Source of the DNA: Liolophura sinensis | Taxonomy: Eukaryota > Mollusca > Polyplacophora > Chitonida > Chitonidae | NCBI RefSeq assembly: GCF_032854445.1 | Contig: NC_088306.1 | Span: 9,016,193 to 9,080,192, forward strand | Length of the DNA: 64,000 nucleotides | Direction of reading: 5' to 3' | Shown here: positions 26,826 through 40,225 of the stretch, in pieces | Numbering within the stretch: the first letter of the stretch is position 1 | Layout of the letters: every line of letters starts with the position of its first letter | Translations under genes and position numbers: made by a program | Notes under the pieces: model-generated | Databases searched by the model: none | Seen by the model: only the letters and a program-made list of their open reading frames with translations | What the model was told of the DNA's origin: nothing

Positions 26826-27476
26826 TCATACTACAGCCGCTATAAAGGTAGATACTAAGCCATGTACACCACACTGCTGAAATCATATACTGTTCAGGGA
26901 TATATACTGCAATACCGCAAAACTTCATCTTTCGGCATTTTATTATGTCATCAAGAAGACACGAAATAAACTACGAGATTACTCAAACCTTTGAACATAA
27001 CGGGCCAGTTGGAAAGCCTTTGTTATTTAAACGCATAAAATATACCCCAGATTTCGCCAGTTAGAAATTCCCAGCTTGGATCAGTTCTGCGCATCAATTT
27101 CACTGTTAGACATCGGTGGGTATTTCTGTATGTTAACTGAATTAAGCCAATACTTCTTTTCCCAACTGATTTCCCAGGGCAGATATGGACATGGCGATGC
27201 CCCAATGTAGTATATATGAACACTTCCATAACCCTTACACTACATCGTCAGTCTATGCCAATCGGTACTGTTGAAAGGATGGTGTATCAGTCGCCATCTA
27301 GATCTCCAGCCATAACAATCAACTCGATAGTATAATTTACTTTTACATATACGTTCCCGGTGCAGCGATACCGTTTTCAAAATTAATATACCGGTACTAC
27401 GAGTCGGTTATTTTGCTGATAAATATTGGTACGCTTTGTGGGACTGACATTAAAAAAAAAACATCTGGAGATAAAA

Positions 27477-27527
27477 ACAGCAAGGTGTCCGTTACATTTT
27501 ACAGCAAGGTGTCCGTTACATTTTATA
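27477..27527. repeat. Two-copy 24-bp direct repeat
   Basis: ACAGCAAGGTGTCCGTTACA followed by TTTT is present twice head to tail, a short recent duplication about 200 bp from the donor of exon 1. Confidence 0.85.
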
Positions 27528-27737
27528 CCAGTATGAATGTTTCTGTATGTGTATTATAATAGCACTGCATATGATATCGCATTTCCCTCATTCTTAGAAC
27601 GAATTAATACAGACCTGATGCGATATGCCATTAGCGGCCGGCCGATGTAAATTAAAAACAGATGTTCATAGAAATACTATAATCAAAACCCATATGGGCC
27701 CACGTAGAAAGATAGAAGAGATAACAGAGATTCTTAC

Positions 27738-28217
27738 CAATTTCAGTAGTTTAAGTAGCTGAGATGGTGTATCAAGACAGCATTCCTCTCCAGCTTTGTT
27801 TGGTCGCCTCCTGAAGGCATTTAACATGTTTGCTTCCTCTACACTTGGTCCCAAGCGTATTTCTGAACATTTGAAGCAAACCTCTTGGCGCTCCAGGAGT
27901 CTCGTAATGTTTTCCCCGACTTTTGGAGCCACCGGGTGCTTGTGAGTTTTCAATCCTCGGTCAAGATTTGTGTAAAGAATCGTCACGACGACTAACAGAA
28001 TGATAATACCAAAGAACACAACTATGGCTAACGCTTTCAGATATTTTCTCAACATGTACAACTGTTCTCGTAGTTCTTCGAACTCTTCCAAACTTGGCAG
28101 CATGGCGTCTTTCTTGCCCAAATCGTTGTTGACGTTTTTTGGCGATTTCGTGCCGTTGTTTATGAAGGCTTGTGTGACCTCCTGATCATCGCCCACCTTG
28201 GTCACGTCTCCGGACAT
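27738..28217 (-). CDS. Candidate exon 1 of TNF-ligand-like type II membrane protein
   Basis: The exon runs from an ATG at 28217 in good context (AACCATGTCC, A at -3) to a donor GTAAGAATC just after 27738. It is 160 codons and ends in phase 0. The frame stays open upstream to about 28313 but offers no earlier ATG, so this start is preferred. Residues 1-42 are polar. Residues 43-61 (LEEFEELREQLYMLRKYLK) can form a coiled coil. Residues 62-82 (AIVVFFGIIILLVVV core) form a single membrane span with no cleavage-like site, which suggests N-in/C-out topology. The outer part has an NIT glycosylation sequon at 103, a CxxC at 114-117 and a Cys pair at 146-147, and ends in an amphipathic helix SQLLKLLKL. 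Known TNF ligands are type II proteins with a similar tail, span and stalk, and I infer that family. Other type II proteins remain possible. Confidence 0.6.
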
Positions 28218-28317
28218 GGTTATGCTGGGATAGTCCAGTTTGTGAGAATACCGCCCTACACTCGTGGACACAGGAAGGAGAAGGAACAGGAAGGTCCGCT
28301 TTTGCGAGAGTTTCTAA

Positions 28318-29463
28318 ACCACTTAGCGAACCGAATCAAGGAAGTCCAGGCTTAAGAGCGTAGTAACTATAAAGAAGTCTGAGGCGAAGACCTAGTTCAT
28401 AAGAACCGTAAAGTGGAATTGTTTGTATCACCGCGCCCGATCCCACAGCGATGCAACATACATATTATACCAACAGCACTTACTCAGCATCCCAACTTAA
28501 TACACAGCCACGGGTAAGGACCCCGTCCAGGGTGAACTCCGGTGAAAGCTCTCTGCCCTCAAATCGTCTCTAGGAATGCGCGAAGCGTGTAATAAAACCC
28601 AAAACGCTGCTTCCACTGGGATCACTGGGCACGACTAGCCTACAAGGGGGTAAGTAGATCGCGGGGCAGCGACCGAAGCTGGATGGGGTGGGTAAGCCTT
28701 TCCACTGACGCTGGAATCGATTTAACACTAGACATACACACAGGCCACTCTTTAGCCGGTTACAACAAGCGAGTATACAAGGGATTACCGGCTCATGTCC
28801 AGTACCATTATAAAGCAAAGCTGTTTCCACGTAAGTCAATCCGATGGCAGGCCCGGACAAGATCGTGATAGACAATTCCAGGCCTTTTCTCCGCTCTCGT
28901 CCGACACGGCGGGTCGCTGGCAGATCTCTCTCTCTCTCTGTGTCTAGCTGTCTCTCTCTTTCCCTCTCTCTCTCATGCACACAACACTATTGGCCGTCTG
29001 ACTGCTACTGACAAGTAACACTGACTGTATTTTCACATGTGCCGCAGTATTATTTCTCAGTGAAGGACAACAAAAGTGGGTCACGTGACTCGACGCGCTG
29101 TACCAATCGATGTGTGTCTTACTTTCCGGCTCGTGTCCTCGCTTCACTGACCACGCGAGAAATCGCTGGGCTGTTTGATACACGTTCCGTTATGTGACCT
29201 TAATTGCCCTACCTGTCGAACTGAAATCACGCCTGCGTTTTGTTTCAGTTCGCTTCAGTGGTGGTGACTGAGTAGGTTCAGGTAGTCAGTGACGCGTAGG
29301 CAGGTAGATTACTGGCCGAGTTTAACGTGGGCTCTTCATCAGTTTGGTATCAGTCGATAACCCGGTGACCCGAGAGCAGACTTTAGTCGAGAACTTATAA
29401 ACATACAGGTCTACTGGCACAGCCAAGGCAGACAATGATGCCCTATAAAGAGAACACAGCCAG
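28318..29463. other. Upstream flank of the TNF-like exon 1
   Basis: This is presumed promoter or 5' UTR territory for the minus-strand gene. It contains a CT-rich tract at 28923-28976. No clear TATA box or 5' exon could be fixed. The minus-strand open frame at 28570-28980 translates the CT tract as Arg-Glu repeats and is not convincing. Confidence 0.35.
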
Positions 29464-29668
29464 GTAGTGTAAAACAAGAGCAGTGATTATTGCCAGATTG
29501 TCACGTTACCGGTCAAATCTGGCCTCTTGTCACTTCACCTCAGTTTGGGTTTTATTCTGCCTGTTCATGCAACTGTTTGAATAGAACCAACTTATACTCC
29601 CCACCACCCCCACCGACCAGCCTTATTGCCTAAACAGAATTAATTAGACGTCACCCAATGGTACAGAA
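29464..29668 (+). repeat. Family C repeat, copy 5
   Basis: It retains GTAAAACAAGAGCAGTG, TTGTCACGTTACCGGT, GGCCTCTTGTCACTTCACCT, GGGTTTTATTCTGCCTGTTC and AATTAATTAGACGTCACCC. It is more diverged in the 5' third than copies 1 and 2. Confidence 0.65.
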
Positions 29669-30484
29669 AAAAAGCTCGTCAAACCGAAGATATTTATCAC
29701 GGATTTCCTTAGCATATGGGTATAGAAATCGACAATAATATAACGCATAATATCTTTCATAACCCCACACACTGCACAGCTTCGGGGGAGGATTTCGATC
29801 CTATCGAAAGATATCGATGCTCTATCGTTCCCCGTTCAGTAATGTATATACATGACGAATCGAGCATGTGTGTGTGGTGTGGGGGGATGGGGCCGCTTTG
29901 TCCATTTTGAATACCTTCATGACAGGTAATATTAATTAAACAATAAATTTGATTCTCCCTGGCGGCCAAAGTTGTGTCTCGTATACAGGTATGTACTTAT
30001 ATCATAATCAATGTCCTGTGATGAACGTGTTGGATTATTCTTGAAATTCATTACATTATGAAATTCATATGAACAAGTATACGATAGCTTTCGACTTAAG
30101 TGAATGAGTGCTTTTGGTTTTGTGTGCCATGGCAGAACGGTTAACCGTGTGCAAAGCTAACCAGACGTTAGTGTTAACTGAGAAGACAGAGTTGCGTTTA
30201 ATTAACCATTAAGCCGAGACTCCCATGTCGTATTTCTGACTTCAGCGTCTAATTAATTGTAAAGAGAAGAAATTTAATTAGCCTCGCTCATTACTCGCGT
30301 CTTGAATTATTAACTGCTTTTCGAACATGCGTATTCTGTGTAGCAAGAAATTAAGCATGATTTAGAGTAACGAGAGAGACTAGATGGCCAGTATGTGTAT
30401 TTACTTCCCGTATAATTGCCCATTAATCTGTTAAGCTCAAAGCTTGGCGTTGAATTCAGACTTCAATAACACTGCAATCAGTAA
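29669..30484. other. Non-coding stretch
   Basis: No recognisable exon, tandem array or inverted repeat was noticed. Confidence 0.4.
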
Positions 30485-30615
30485 CTTGCCAAAGGTTGGT
30501 GGTTTATTCCGGGTACTCAGATTACCTTCATACATAAAACTGACAGGTTTTGCATAAGTGAATAATTCTTTGAGCATGGCGTTAAACAAAAGTCAAATAA
30601 ACAAATGAATGAATT
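30485..30615 (+). mobile_element. Old, 5'-truncated SINE fragment
   Basis: The end reads AAGTGAATAATTCTTTGAGC, GGCGTTAAACAAAAGTCAAA and then TAAACAAATGAATGAAT. This matches the shared 3' end of groups A and D; the head is missing. Confidence 0.5.
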
Positions 30616-31002
30616 AGTTAATTACTAAGACTTCGCATTTAAAACGTTTTTAATTGCGGGAACTAACTGGCTTGACCAAAGATTAACTGTCAAATTACTC
30701 TATATTTGGAGAACACTTTAAGAAATTTATTCTCTGTTTTGTTTTCGTTCTTTTCTTTTTAATGATTTTAAATGGATTTATTAACGATATGGCTTTAACA
30801 TCGATTCGCCTAAAGTATTGCATGAAATGTAGCCCTTTATAATCTCATAGGACTTAAGGAGCTATCTGTCTCCAAGATAATGCTATAATTATATGTCATC
30901 GTATATGGCTAATTCTTTTCACGAGGTAGCACTCTGGGCTTCTGGGGGGGCTTCATGCGTCTATAATATAGCATGGATTCAGAGTCTCCAAAACAACATA
31001 CA

Positions 31003-31225
31003 CTCAAAAAAATAATCTGTTAAATTTAACAGAATACCTGTTGCCTGAGTGATGCTAGAATGTATTTTGCTGTTGCAGCAGATTGTTCTGTAAAGTATAA
31101 CATAACTATTCTATTACATTAGCAGTGTATTATGTTGAATATGAAAGCATATTGGATTATAATAACAGAATACATTCTAGCATCACTGAGACAACAGACT
31201 TTCTGTTAAAATTAACATTATTGTT
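31003..31225. mobile_element. Inverted-repeat (MITE-like) element, copy 1
   Basis: The left end (AAAAAATAATCTGTTAAATT, then AACAGAATAC, then GTGATGCTAGAATGTATT) is matched by the reverse complement of the right end (AATACATTCTAGCATCAC, then CTTTCTGTTAAAATTAAC). The arms are about 65-70 bp and the interior is AT-rich without an open frame. A second copy lies at 35716-35936 and an end fragment at 62425-62490. Confidence 0.7.
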
Positions 31226-33702
<2,477 letters not shown>

Positions 33703-33929
33703 TGATTTATTTATTTACTTATTTGATTGGAGTTTTACGCCTTACTCAGGAATATATTGGATGGAAACAGGGCAAAGCCCAGGGAAAGCACACAACCATC
33801 CGCAGACCTACCCAAGTATATGACTGGAGAGGAAGCCACCACGAGCTGGATTTGAACTCACAGCGACCACCTTGGTGACAGTCTCCTGGCTCAGTGTGCT
33901 GCGCTATAGCACGCTAACGGCCTTGAAGG
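33703..33929 (-). mobile_element. Group A SINE with internal deletion
   Basis: Read in reverse, the tail (TTTATTTATTTACTTATTTG), GAGTTTTACGCCTTACTCAG, ACAACCATCCGCAG and the head TTTGAACTCACAGCGACCAC then GTGCTGCGCTATAGC are present. The central core normally reading ACTTATACGACGGCGGCCAG is missing. Confidence 0.75.
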
Positions 33930-34004
33930 ACCCCGGTGGGTTTTGAGTCAGGGTCTATTATCATCCGTGCTGATTCATGCATTAAAGCTGAGTATAACGG
34001 CTTG

Positions 34005-34024
34005 CCCCCCCCCCCCCCCCCCCC
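34005..34024. repeat. C homopolymer of 20
   Basis: Twenty consecutive C residues, unusual in this AT-rich background; its length is prone to assembly or sequencing error. Confidence 0.9.
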
Positions 34025-35715
34025 AACCCACAAACCCCGGGCAATGCACGCTTTAACCAACCCACGGCCTGTTAATAAGCCTCACTCATTCAATCTGTAT
34101 GGATGCATGTGCAATCAGGCCCAAGCCAAGGTAATTTAATTCTCACCCATAGCTGGACGAAATTCAATTTAAGGTTGGTTGTCCCACTGGCATTATTGTG
34201 AAACAGAAGTGGCGGTATTAGGTTTCCTTGCAGTACACCAATTATTCGACGTTAAACACAAGTATTGTGTCCTTGTTGAAGGATGTAATCTGGCCCGGTA
34301 TACAGCCAGGCGGGAAGTGTATGGTAACCGCAGGATAATTGTTTATCAGTTGTTAAGGGGGATTACGACTAAGAGAAGATATCTACACGGGAAATCACCC
34401 GTTATTCAGCGTGAACATGGTAGCAAAATACATGTTTTCCAGCCACATGTCTTGATTATGTGCAAAGAACGGTTTATTGGCTTATCATGCGTTAGGGTTG
34501 GCCGTTTACCGACAATCTAATTCAGGTTTAGGCGAATAGTCGTCAAGAAAGTAATAGTCGATGATTAGTTTTGGTTTGATACTGAACGGTGGTTTGATCA
34601 TTCTTACAAATGCTACAGATTTAATACAGGTTGATCGATAAACGCTTTATTCCTTAGTTCACAAGATCAACCTTTCGCTGGCTGTGTTCGCAGTTTAGTT
34701 TTAATTATTTGTTGGGTGTTTCAACCTTTAATCAGCAGACCTCGATCGGTGTCAGCAAGCTGCCGTCTGCAAATTAGTTGGCGCCGTCCACTATAACTGA
34801 AAATCTAGACCTGCTTTGCCGACTTATTGGTGTACAGTTCAAAAATTTATGCCAAGTAGTTTTTAAACTGAGAATAAAAGTATTCACTTCATTCATAAAC
34901 ATCTGAGCATAGTCTTCAGTGTGTAGAAAATTACAAATCTTATCGCTGGGTTGTGAGTTCGAATCCACCTGAATCGTCATGTTTTCATGTTTTTTTACAT
35001 TCAAAATGGATAGAATGAACTAATGCGTGAAAGACTCGAATCGAATTGTTCATCTTCGCTTTTAGACAACTCACTTATGTTAGTGTATTCTGACTTCAAC
35101 AAATCTTCAAAACGCATATTGCATGTAAGCAGAACAAGCCCGTCTTGCACCCCGCATGCAGAGATGTGCACACATGTACGGCACTGTCAATAAGGCGTCT
35201 CAACGGCTAGAGCACACTTACATACAGACTTAACACTGCACCTGTGATAACGGAAGGTGAACTATATCAGTTGTTGTGGATAGGGAGAGGCGATGATTTG
35301 GCCGGGAGATCGTGAGAAGCCCTAACGTGATAATACAGTGACACAGACCCTCTAATGTACACCGCGTATACAGAGTCACGTCGGGCTCATATTGCTCTGC
35401 CGCTTCAGAAGAGACGCATGCGTGCTCTCTCATACTCGCGTCGTGTTACTGTGGGATATGAACTTTAACCTCTGGCAAGAAAAGAAAAGGACAAGTGAGC
35501 TAGGAAAGACAATAGACCACAATATATCTCGTCTCCTAAAGGTAATTGGCTATTACGAAGTTTAAATAAAGTGACATGTTGCAGTATGATGCTTTCTTTT
35601 CAGAAAGGGTGTAAAATTTAACGATCGCTACTTCAATGATAATGGTGGATATTGGGATGTACACCTCAGCGGGTCAATGTGTCATAAAGTGTGTTATCCA
35701 TGTTGTTTTCAGCCT
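34025..35715. other. Non-coding stretch
   Basis: No recognisable exon. Around 34950, GTGAGTTCGAATCCACCTGA looks like an isolated tRNA B-box, perhaps a remnant of an old tRNA-derived element. The frame at 34179-34520 has no known domain and starts at GTG. Confidence 0.4.
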
Positions 35716-35936
35716 ACTTTCAAAAAAACATAATCTCCTAACTTTAACACAGAGTTTTAATAGAGTATAACAGAGAAAACATGCATAGTACAGTATTCTT
35801 AATTGACCATAAAGACTGTATTAGACTAACAGGATATTATGTAGAGTATGAGACAGTATTGTGTTATAATAACAGAGTACATGTCAGCATCCCTTGGAAT
35901 TTCTGTTTAAATTAATGGATTATTCTTTTCAGTGTA
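35716..35936. mobile_element. Inverted-repeat (MITE-like) element, copy 2
   Basis: It is related to 31003-31225, with the right end ATAATAACAGAGTACAT, GCATCCC and TTCTGTTTAAATTAATGGAT, then TCAGTGTAC. The left end (AAAAAACATAATCTCCTAAC) is more diverged, so the copy is older. Confidence 0.55.
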
Positions 35937-37084
35937 CATTCCTAAATTTAAAAAAAAAACTTGCAATTATAACTGTTGCCTGAAGTATCATAATTTGGAT
36001 GACCTATACTGTAGGCCTTTATACTGAAGTGTTGTTGTTATCTCTAACTTATCAACATGGCTCCAATATGGCCGACAAATATATTATTGTTCTGTACGTG
36101 CTCTATCGTCACCTCTATACAAGCCCTCCACCCCCCGCCCCCCACAACGCAGGTGTCTACACGTCGTGTATTCAAGCAGACCTAAATTAGGTCCTATTTC
36201 AACCTTTGTTAGACAACACATGCCGCAAAATAACAAAATAAGCAATCTGTTTAGCTATTAGACTTTGTTGAGCAGCACGAACCATACATAAATAGGCCCA
36301 CCAAATGGGGAACTGACAGTCCTGTTACGAACGGGGGTGACTTAGACTGACCTTATATTCAAGACAAATAACCAGCATACAGTTAAATTAGCTTAACCTA
36401 AGAAAATAAAAACAAAGAGCCATTTCAAACCTGTATCATGCGAACAAGAACAAGTGGAACACCATTTGCAACATCAACTACAACAACAACAAAACTAAAC
36501 TTTCCCATGAAAAATTCCTTAGTGCAGTGTGTCTTTGTCACACGCTTGCTTGTTTGTCCGTTACGGTGTGTGTGTTTTTGTTTTGTTTTTTTTTGTTTTT
36601 TTTTGTTTTTTTTTCTGTTTTTTTTTTTTTTGTTTTGTTCTTTAAATGAAAAAAAGATAAATGTATAAAAACGAATTTCCACCAGGTTTGACGATAATGT
36701 CCACAACTTTGAAGCACAAACCTAGAAGGAATAAGCATGTTACTTACTTATGAAGTATCATTTCCAGTAGAGTGGCAACGCTTCTGTTCTGTTGTTGTTG
36801 CTGTTTGCGACTGTGAATGTCGTTATCTTAACTATAGTTTACAGGGTAACATATATAGACTGGGCATAGTGTACAATACAGCCTGAGTGTGGGTACATAG
36901 CTATCGGTGTGCACTTGACGAATGTTATAAGTCAGCTGTGCTCTCTTTTTAGCAGGTGGAGTTTTTCCACGGGAATAATAGAATGGACGTGGATGTTTTC
37001 TTGTTTAACATAAAAATCGAAACAGATGAATTATGTTGACCTACACCAGGTTTTATTCCGTAACGTAGGAATCTCGCTGATTTA
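35937..37084. other. Non-coding stretch with T-rich tract
   Basis: No recognisable exon. Positions 36569-36636 are a nearly pure T tract broken by single G or C bases. It yields spurious Phe/Lys-rich open frames on both strands. Confidence 0.45.
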
Positions 37085-37560
37085 TAGGGTTAAAACTCCT
37101 GCTCGCTGTGACCGTTAAGCCCTTGATCAAGGGAGATCGAATCCAGTTCTCACTGGTGCAACTGGCGAGTCTTCAGGTCATTAAGTTTGTCAGGTACCTG
37201 TGGATTGAGTGAGTGAGTGAGTGAGTGCTAATAGGCAAGTAAGCCGTGCCACCGGAGCTATTATACTGACACGAGTCAACTAGACGTTGTACTATCCACT
37301 TCATGCTGAACGCCAATCGAGGAAGTTACGACTTCCTCTTTTCATGTGTTAGGTGTGACGTGACCCAGGATTGACCCTAGATCTACAGCCTCCCGAAACG
37401 GGCGCTCTACCAACTATTGGGGGCCGGTGGTACCTGTGGAATGGCGGGGGTATACACACCGGGCACTGGTTCCTGTTTTCTCCACCCATAAAACTGAGTG
37501 TCACCATATATGTGAAAATTCCTGAGTACAGCGTTAAACCGACTAATGAAATAAATACAC
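37085..37560 (+). mobile_element. Group D SINE split by a group B insertion
   Basis: The 5' part (37085-37204) has a tRNA-like CTGCTCGCTGTGACCGTTAA and GATCGAATCCAGTTCTCACT. The 3' part (37429-37560) has TTTTCTCCACCCATAAAACT, GTGAAAATTCCTGAGTACAG, CGTTAAACCG and an AAATAAATA tail. The two halves are separated by a group B SINE in reverse orientation with a perfect 12-bp duplication of the group D sequence. Confidence 0.75.
37205..37428 (-). mobile_element. Group B SINE nested in a group D SINE
   Basis: It begins on the plus strand with TTGAGTGAGTGAGTGAGTGA (the reversed CACT tail) and ends in the reversed tRNA-like head CGGGCGCTCTACCAACTATT. GGTACCTGTGGA is present at 37193-37204 and at 37429-37440. 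Part of the middle of the family is missing. Confidence 0.88.
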
Positions 37561-37628
37561 GCACCCCATTTCCTCAACCTTTTCGCATATGAAAGCAATT
37601 TTCAATGCCATCAGAAATTCAATGTCTA

Positions 37629-38134
37629 GAAGTATGCAACTTCCCTATAGCTAGTTTCCACGGCGCCTTACACTTTTCGTCACGTTATGTGACGTGTCTG
37701 GGCAGCCTTGTATTTTTTTTGCTCCCTATTGCGCAGCGAACGTTGAGAAATGGCTGATGCATGTGAAAAATGTTTCAAACGCTGTTGTGTTGAAATAGAC
37801 TTTAAAAAAATTACGACAACGGAGAGTTTTGAAAAAGTACAACAATGTATTTGATAGTAACTTTTTTTAGAGTTGCTAGGAAATATGAAAATAGTCAATG
37901 GCTTCTTAACTGCATAGCAAACATGATTATTGAAATCGTAGTTCATAGATACGCAGTTTCGGTTTCAACGTGTGGCCAGCTCTTGTAGAAGCCGTTTTAA
38001 TAGAATTCCCATGATTCAGTTCAGAGTTTCCACCCAAGAGTTTGGCATGTGTCCCAAGGTGACTCGAGCTTCTACAGATGACGTAACATGTGTACTGTGC
38101 CGTAGAGACTAGCTATAGGGAAGTTGCATACTTC
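37629..38134. mobile_element. 506-bp MITE with 26-bp perfect terminal inverted repeats and TA flanks
   Basis: The left end, GAAGTATGCAACTTCCCTAT then AGCTAG (37629-37654), is the exact reverse complement of 38109-38134. Similarity continues a few bases inward (ACGGC). TA lies immediately outside at 37627-37628 and 38135-38136, the target typical of Tc1/mariner elements. The interior has no transposase-like frame, so it would be mobilised in trans, if at all. Confidence 0.85.
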
Positions 38135-38299
38135 TACGGAATGAGCTTCTGCTGCCATTTATGCATATTTTTAATTTGAACTACATTGTTTGGGTTGGTC
38201 AATTTCAGGGTTTCATATAAAGTATAATTTTATCAGTCAACACAAAATAATGCCTTCAGAATATGCTTGAATATGAACACCTTGCAATCAGGCGAAGAA

Positions 38300-38710
38300 T
38301 CACAGTAAATCTAAATAAATAAATATGACTTCTGACCATCATTGAAGACACAAGTTCAAATCCAGTTTTATACATTTGATTCGGATCCACGGATTAACTT
38401 CCCCGAGACTCTCAATAGTTTCCACCCATGAACCGTAGAGTCGCCATATAAATCGAAAATTCTTGAGAATATTTAATCCCATCTTTGCCTCATATAAAGG
38501 CCTGACTCGCTGCGAGTGTCAAGCCCTTGAACAGCTGAGGTCGCGTGTTCGAAACGCGCAGTTGTTGCATGATACAGCAGTGACTTTAGGTCAGGAGACT
38601 CTTCAGGTACCTACCGAAGGTCAAGGTCGGTGATTTATTAGAAGCACTGCCGTTTCCTCGACTCAAAAACTAACCATTGCAGTCTCACCGAAACAATCAA
38701 TAAATAAACT
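38300..38710 (+). mobile_element. Two old group D SINE remnants in tandem
   Basis: The first (about 38310-38470) has CAAGTTCAAATCCAGTTTTA, TTTCCACCCATGAACCGTAG and CGAAAATTCTTGAGAAT. The second (about 38497-38710) has CTGACTCGCTGCGAGTGTCA, GTGTTCGAAACGCGCAG, GACTCTTCAGGTACCT and a CAATCAATAAATAAAC tail. Both match the pieces at 37085-37204 and 37429-37560, with much divergence. Confidence 0.5.
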
Positions 38711-38805
38711 AACACAAATAAAAACTGCAAGAGTTTCGACCAAGTTTTTTTCTTGGAAACAGCTGGATGTATATTTGTTTTACTTCTTTATCACTGTCAT
38801 ATCGT

Positions 38806-38918
38806 GGTGTTCAGGTCCAGCTCATGTTTGCTCCCACCATAATGCTGGCCATCGTCGTATAAGATAGATATTCTCCAGAATACTTCATATAACACAATTG
38901 AAATAAATAAATAAATCG
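38806..38918 (+). mobile_element. Group A SINE, 5'-truncated
   Basis: It contains GCTCCCACCATAATGCTGGC, CATCGTCGTATAAG and an AAATAAATAAATAAAT tail; the head is absent. Confidence 0.7.
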
Positions 38919-39449
38919 GTTTTTACCCATTCTGTACTGTGGTTGACTTTTATTATAGGTCAAAACCGCATTTAATACACAGACATCATATAACGATTAA
39001 TCTTATTATTAGTCTTAAAAAATCACACACGACAGGGCCTATTGTCGCTTCACGTCGGGTCACACGAGATCACTTGAGATTTTTCGAGATTATACAAGTC
39101 TGCGTTACCTGCTTAAATAGCCGCTCTGTCTTGACCGCAAACAGCCTTCCGGGAAAACACGCGTGTAACATTTCCCCATTCAAACATCAAGGTGATCATT
39201 TTTACGTGTTTACGTATTTCACGAAATGTAGCGGATCTATTTTTTTCTCAGTTTCCGCGGTTCGTCTGGTAGAGTAAAGATTTCCTTTCAGCCCTGCCTG
39301 AGGTTTTCTTCCTGATCAACTTTATCAGTATTCTTGACAAGGGCGTAAAACACGAAAAATACATAAACACTTTCACATCCTTAATACATTATTAAAGCAA
39401 ATGCAGTGCACTTAAGATGAAACTAGGAAGTCACATTGTTGTACTTGGA
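38919..39449. other. Non-coding stretch
   Basis: No recognisable exon. The plus-strand frame 38939-39277 starts at ATG-less sequence or a late Met and shows no domain. Confidence 0.35.
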
Positions 39450-39482
39450 CTTATTTATTTATTTATTGATTGATTGATTGGT

Positions 39483-39565
<83 letters not shown>

Positions 39566-39566
39566 G
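39450..39566. repeat. TTTA tetranucleotide microsatellite
   Basis: About 25 TTTA units, with a short GATT run (ATTGATTGATTGATTGG) inside the left edge. TTTATTTATTTGATTGG is how group A SINE tails read in reverse, so this may have grown from a SINE tail. Confidence 0.93.
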
Positions 39567-39854
39567 AGGTAACAGAATCGATGCTGACTGGCTGACAATG
39601 GAGATATGGGTTTCTTGGGTTAAATCTTGTAGCCAGCAGAAATCAAGCACACCTAAAATTCAGCTTAGGCAAGACATAGCTTGGACATCCCTATCTCTCA
39701 CACCCTTTAATGGAAGTTTTATGTCGTTTTCAAGAATATTGCACTTATTTACGATATCAGTCAGATTTATAAAAAGATGAAACTGGAGGTAAACTAATGG
39801 GAACCTCCGCCTTTGTCATAAAACCAAGTTTTTTGCGATGCACCTGAATAAACG

Positions 39855-40115
39855 CCCGGGGCCCTCCGTGGTTGAGGTGATTAGCGTGCCAGTGCGGCGC
39901 AATGATCCAGGAGACCCTTGCCAATGCGGTCGCCGTGAGTTCTCTGTTGGCTTCCTCCCCAGCCGTACGAGGGAAGGCCTTTCAGCAACCTGCGGATAGT
40001 CGTGGGTTTCCCTCGAGCTCTGCCCGATTTCGCCCCGCCTTGATGCTGGCCGCCGTCGAATAAGTGAAATATTCTTGAGTACGGCGTAAAACACCGATCA
40101 AATAGATAAATAAAT
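39855..40115 (+). mobile_element. Group A SINE, near full length
   Basis: The head GGGGCCCTCCGTGGTTGAGG and AATGATCCAGGAGACCC is followed by AACCTGCGGATAGTCGTGGG, GATGCTGGCCGCCGTCG, GTGAAATATTCTTGAGTACG and a TAGATAAATAAATAGG tail. The B-box region is shortened compared with 6793-7060. Confidence 0.8.
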
Positions 40116-40225
40116 AGGAAAAACGTTATGATGCAAAGGGGCAGCCGATCCAGCAGCAGCTGGATTCAAACTCACGACTTTGTTGGCGAGGGGCTTGTCT
40201 TTCACCTGTGGGCATGAGTTGATTT

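Noticed and set aside
28218-28271. Longer N-terminus for the TNF-like exon 1
   Set aside because: The upstream extension would have to start at GTG; the first in-frame ATG is at 28217 and has good context.
28570-28980. 136-codon minus-strand frame upstream of the TNF-like exon
   Set aside because: Its N-terminus is a translated CT tract (Arg-Glu repeats) and the rest has no recognised motif.
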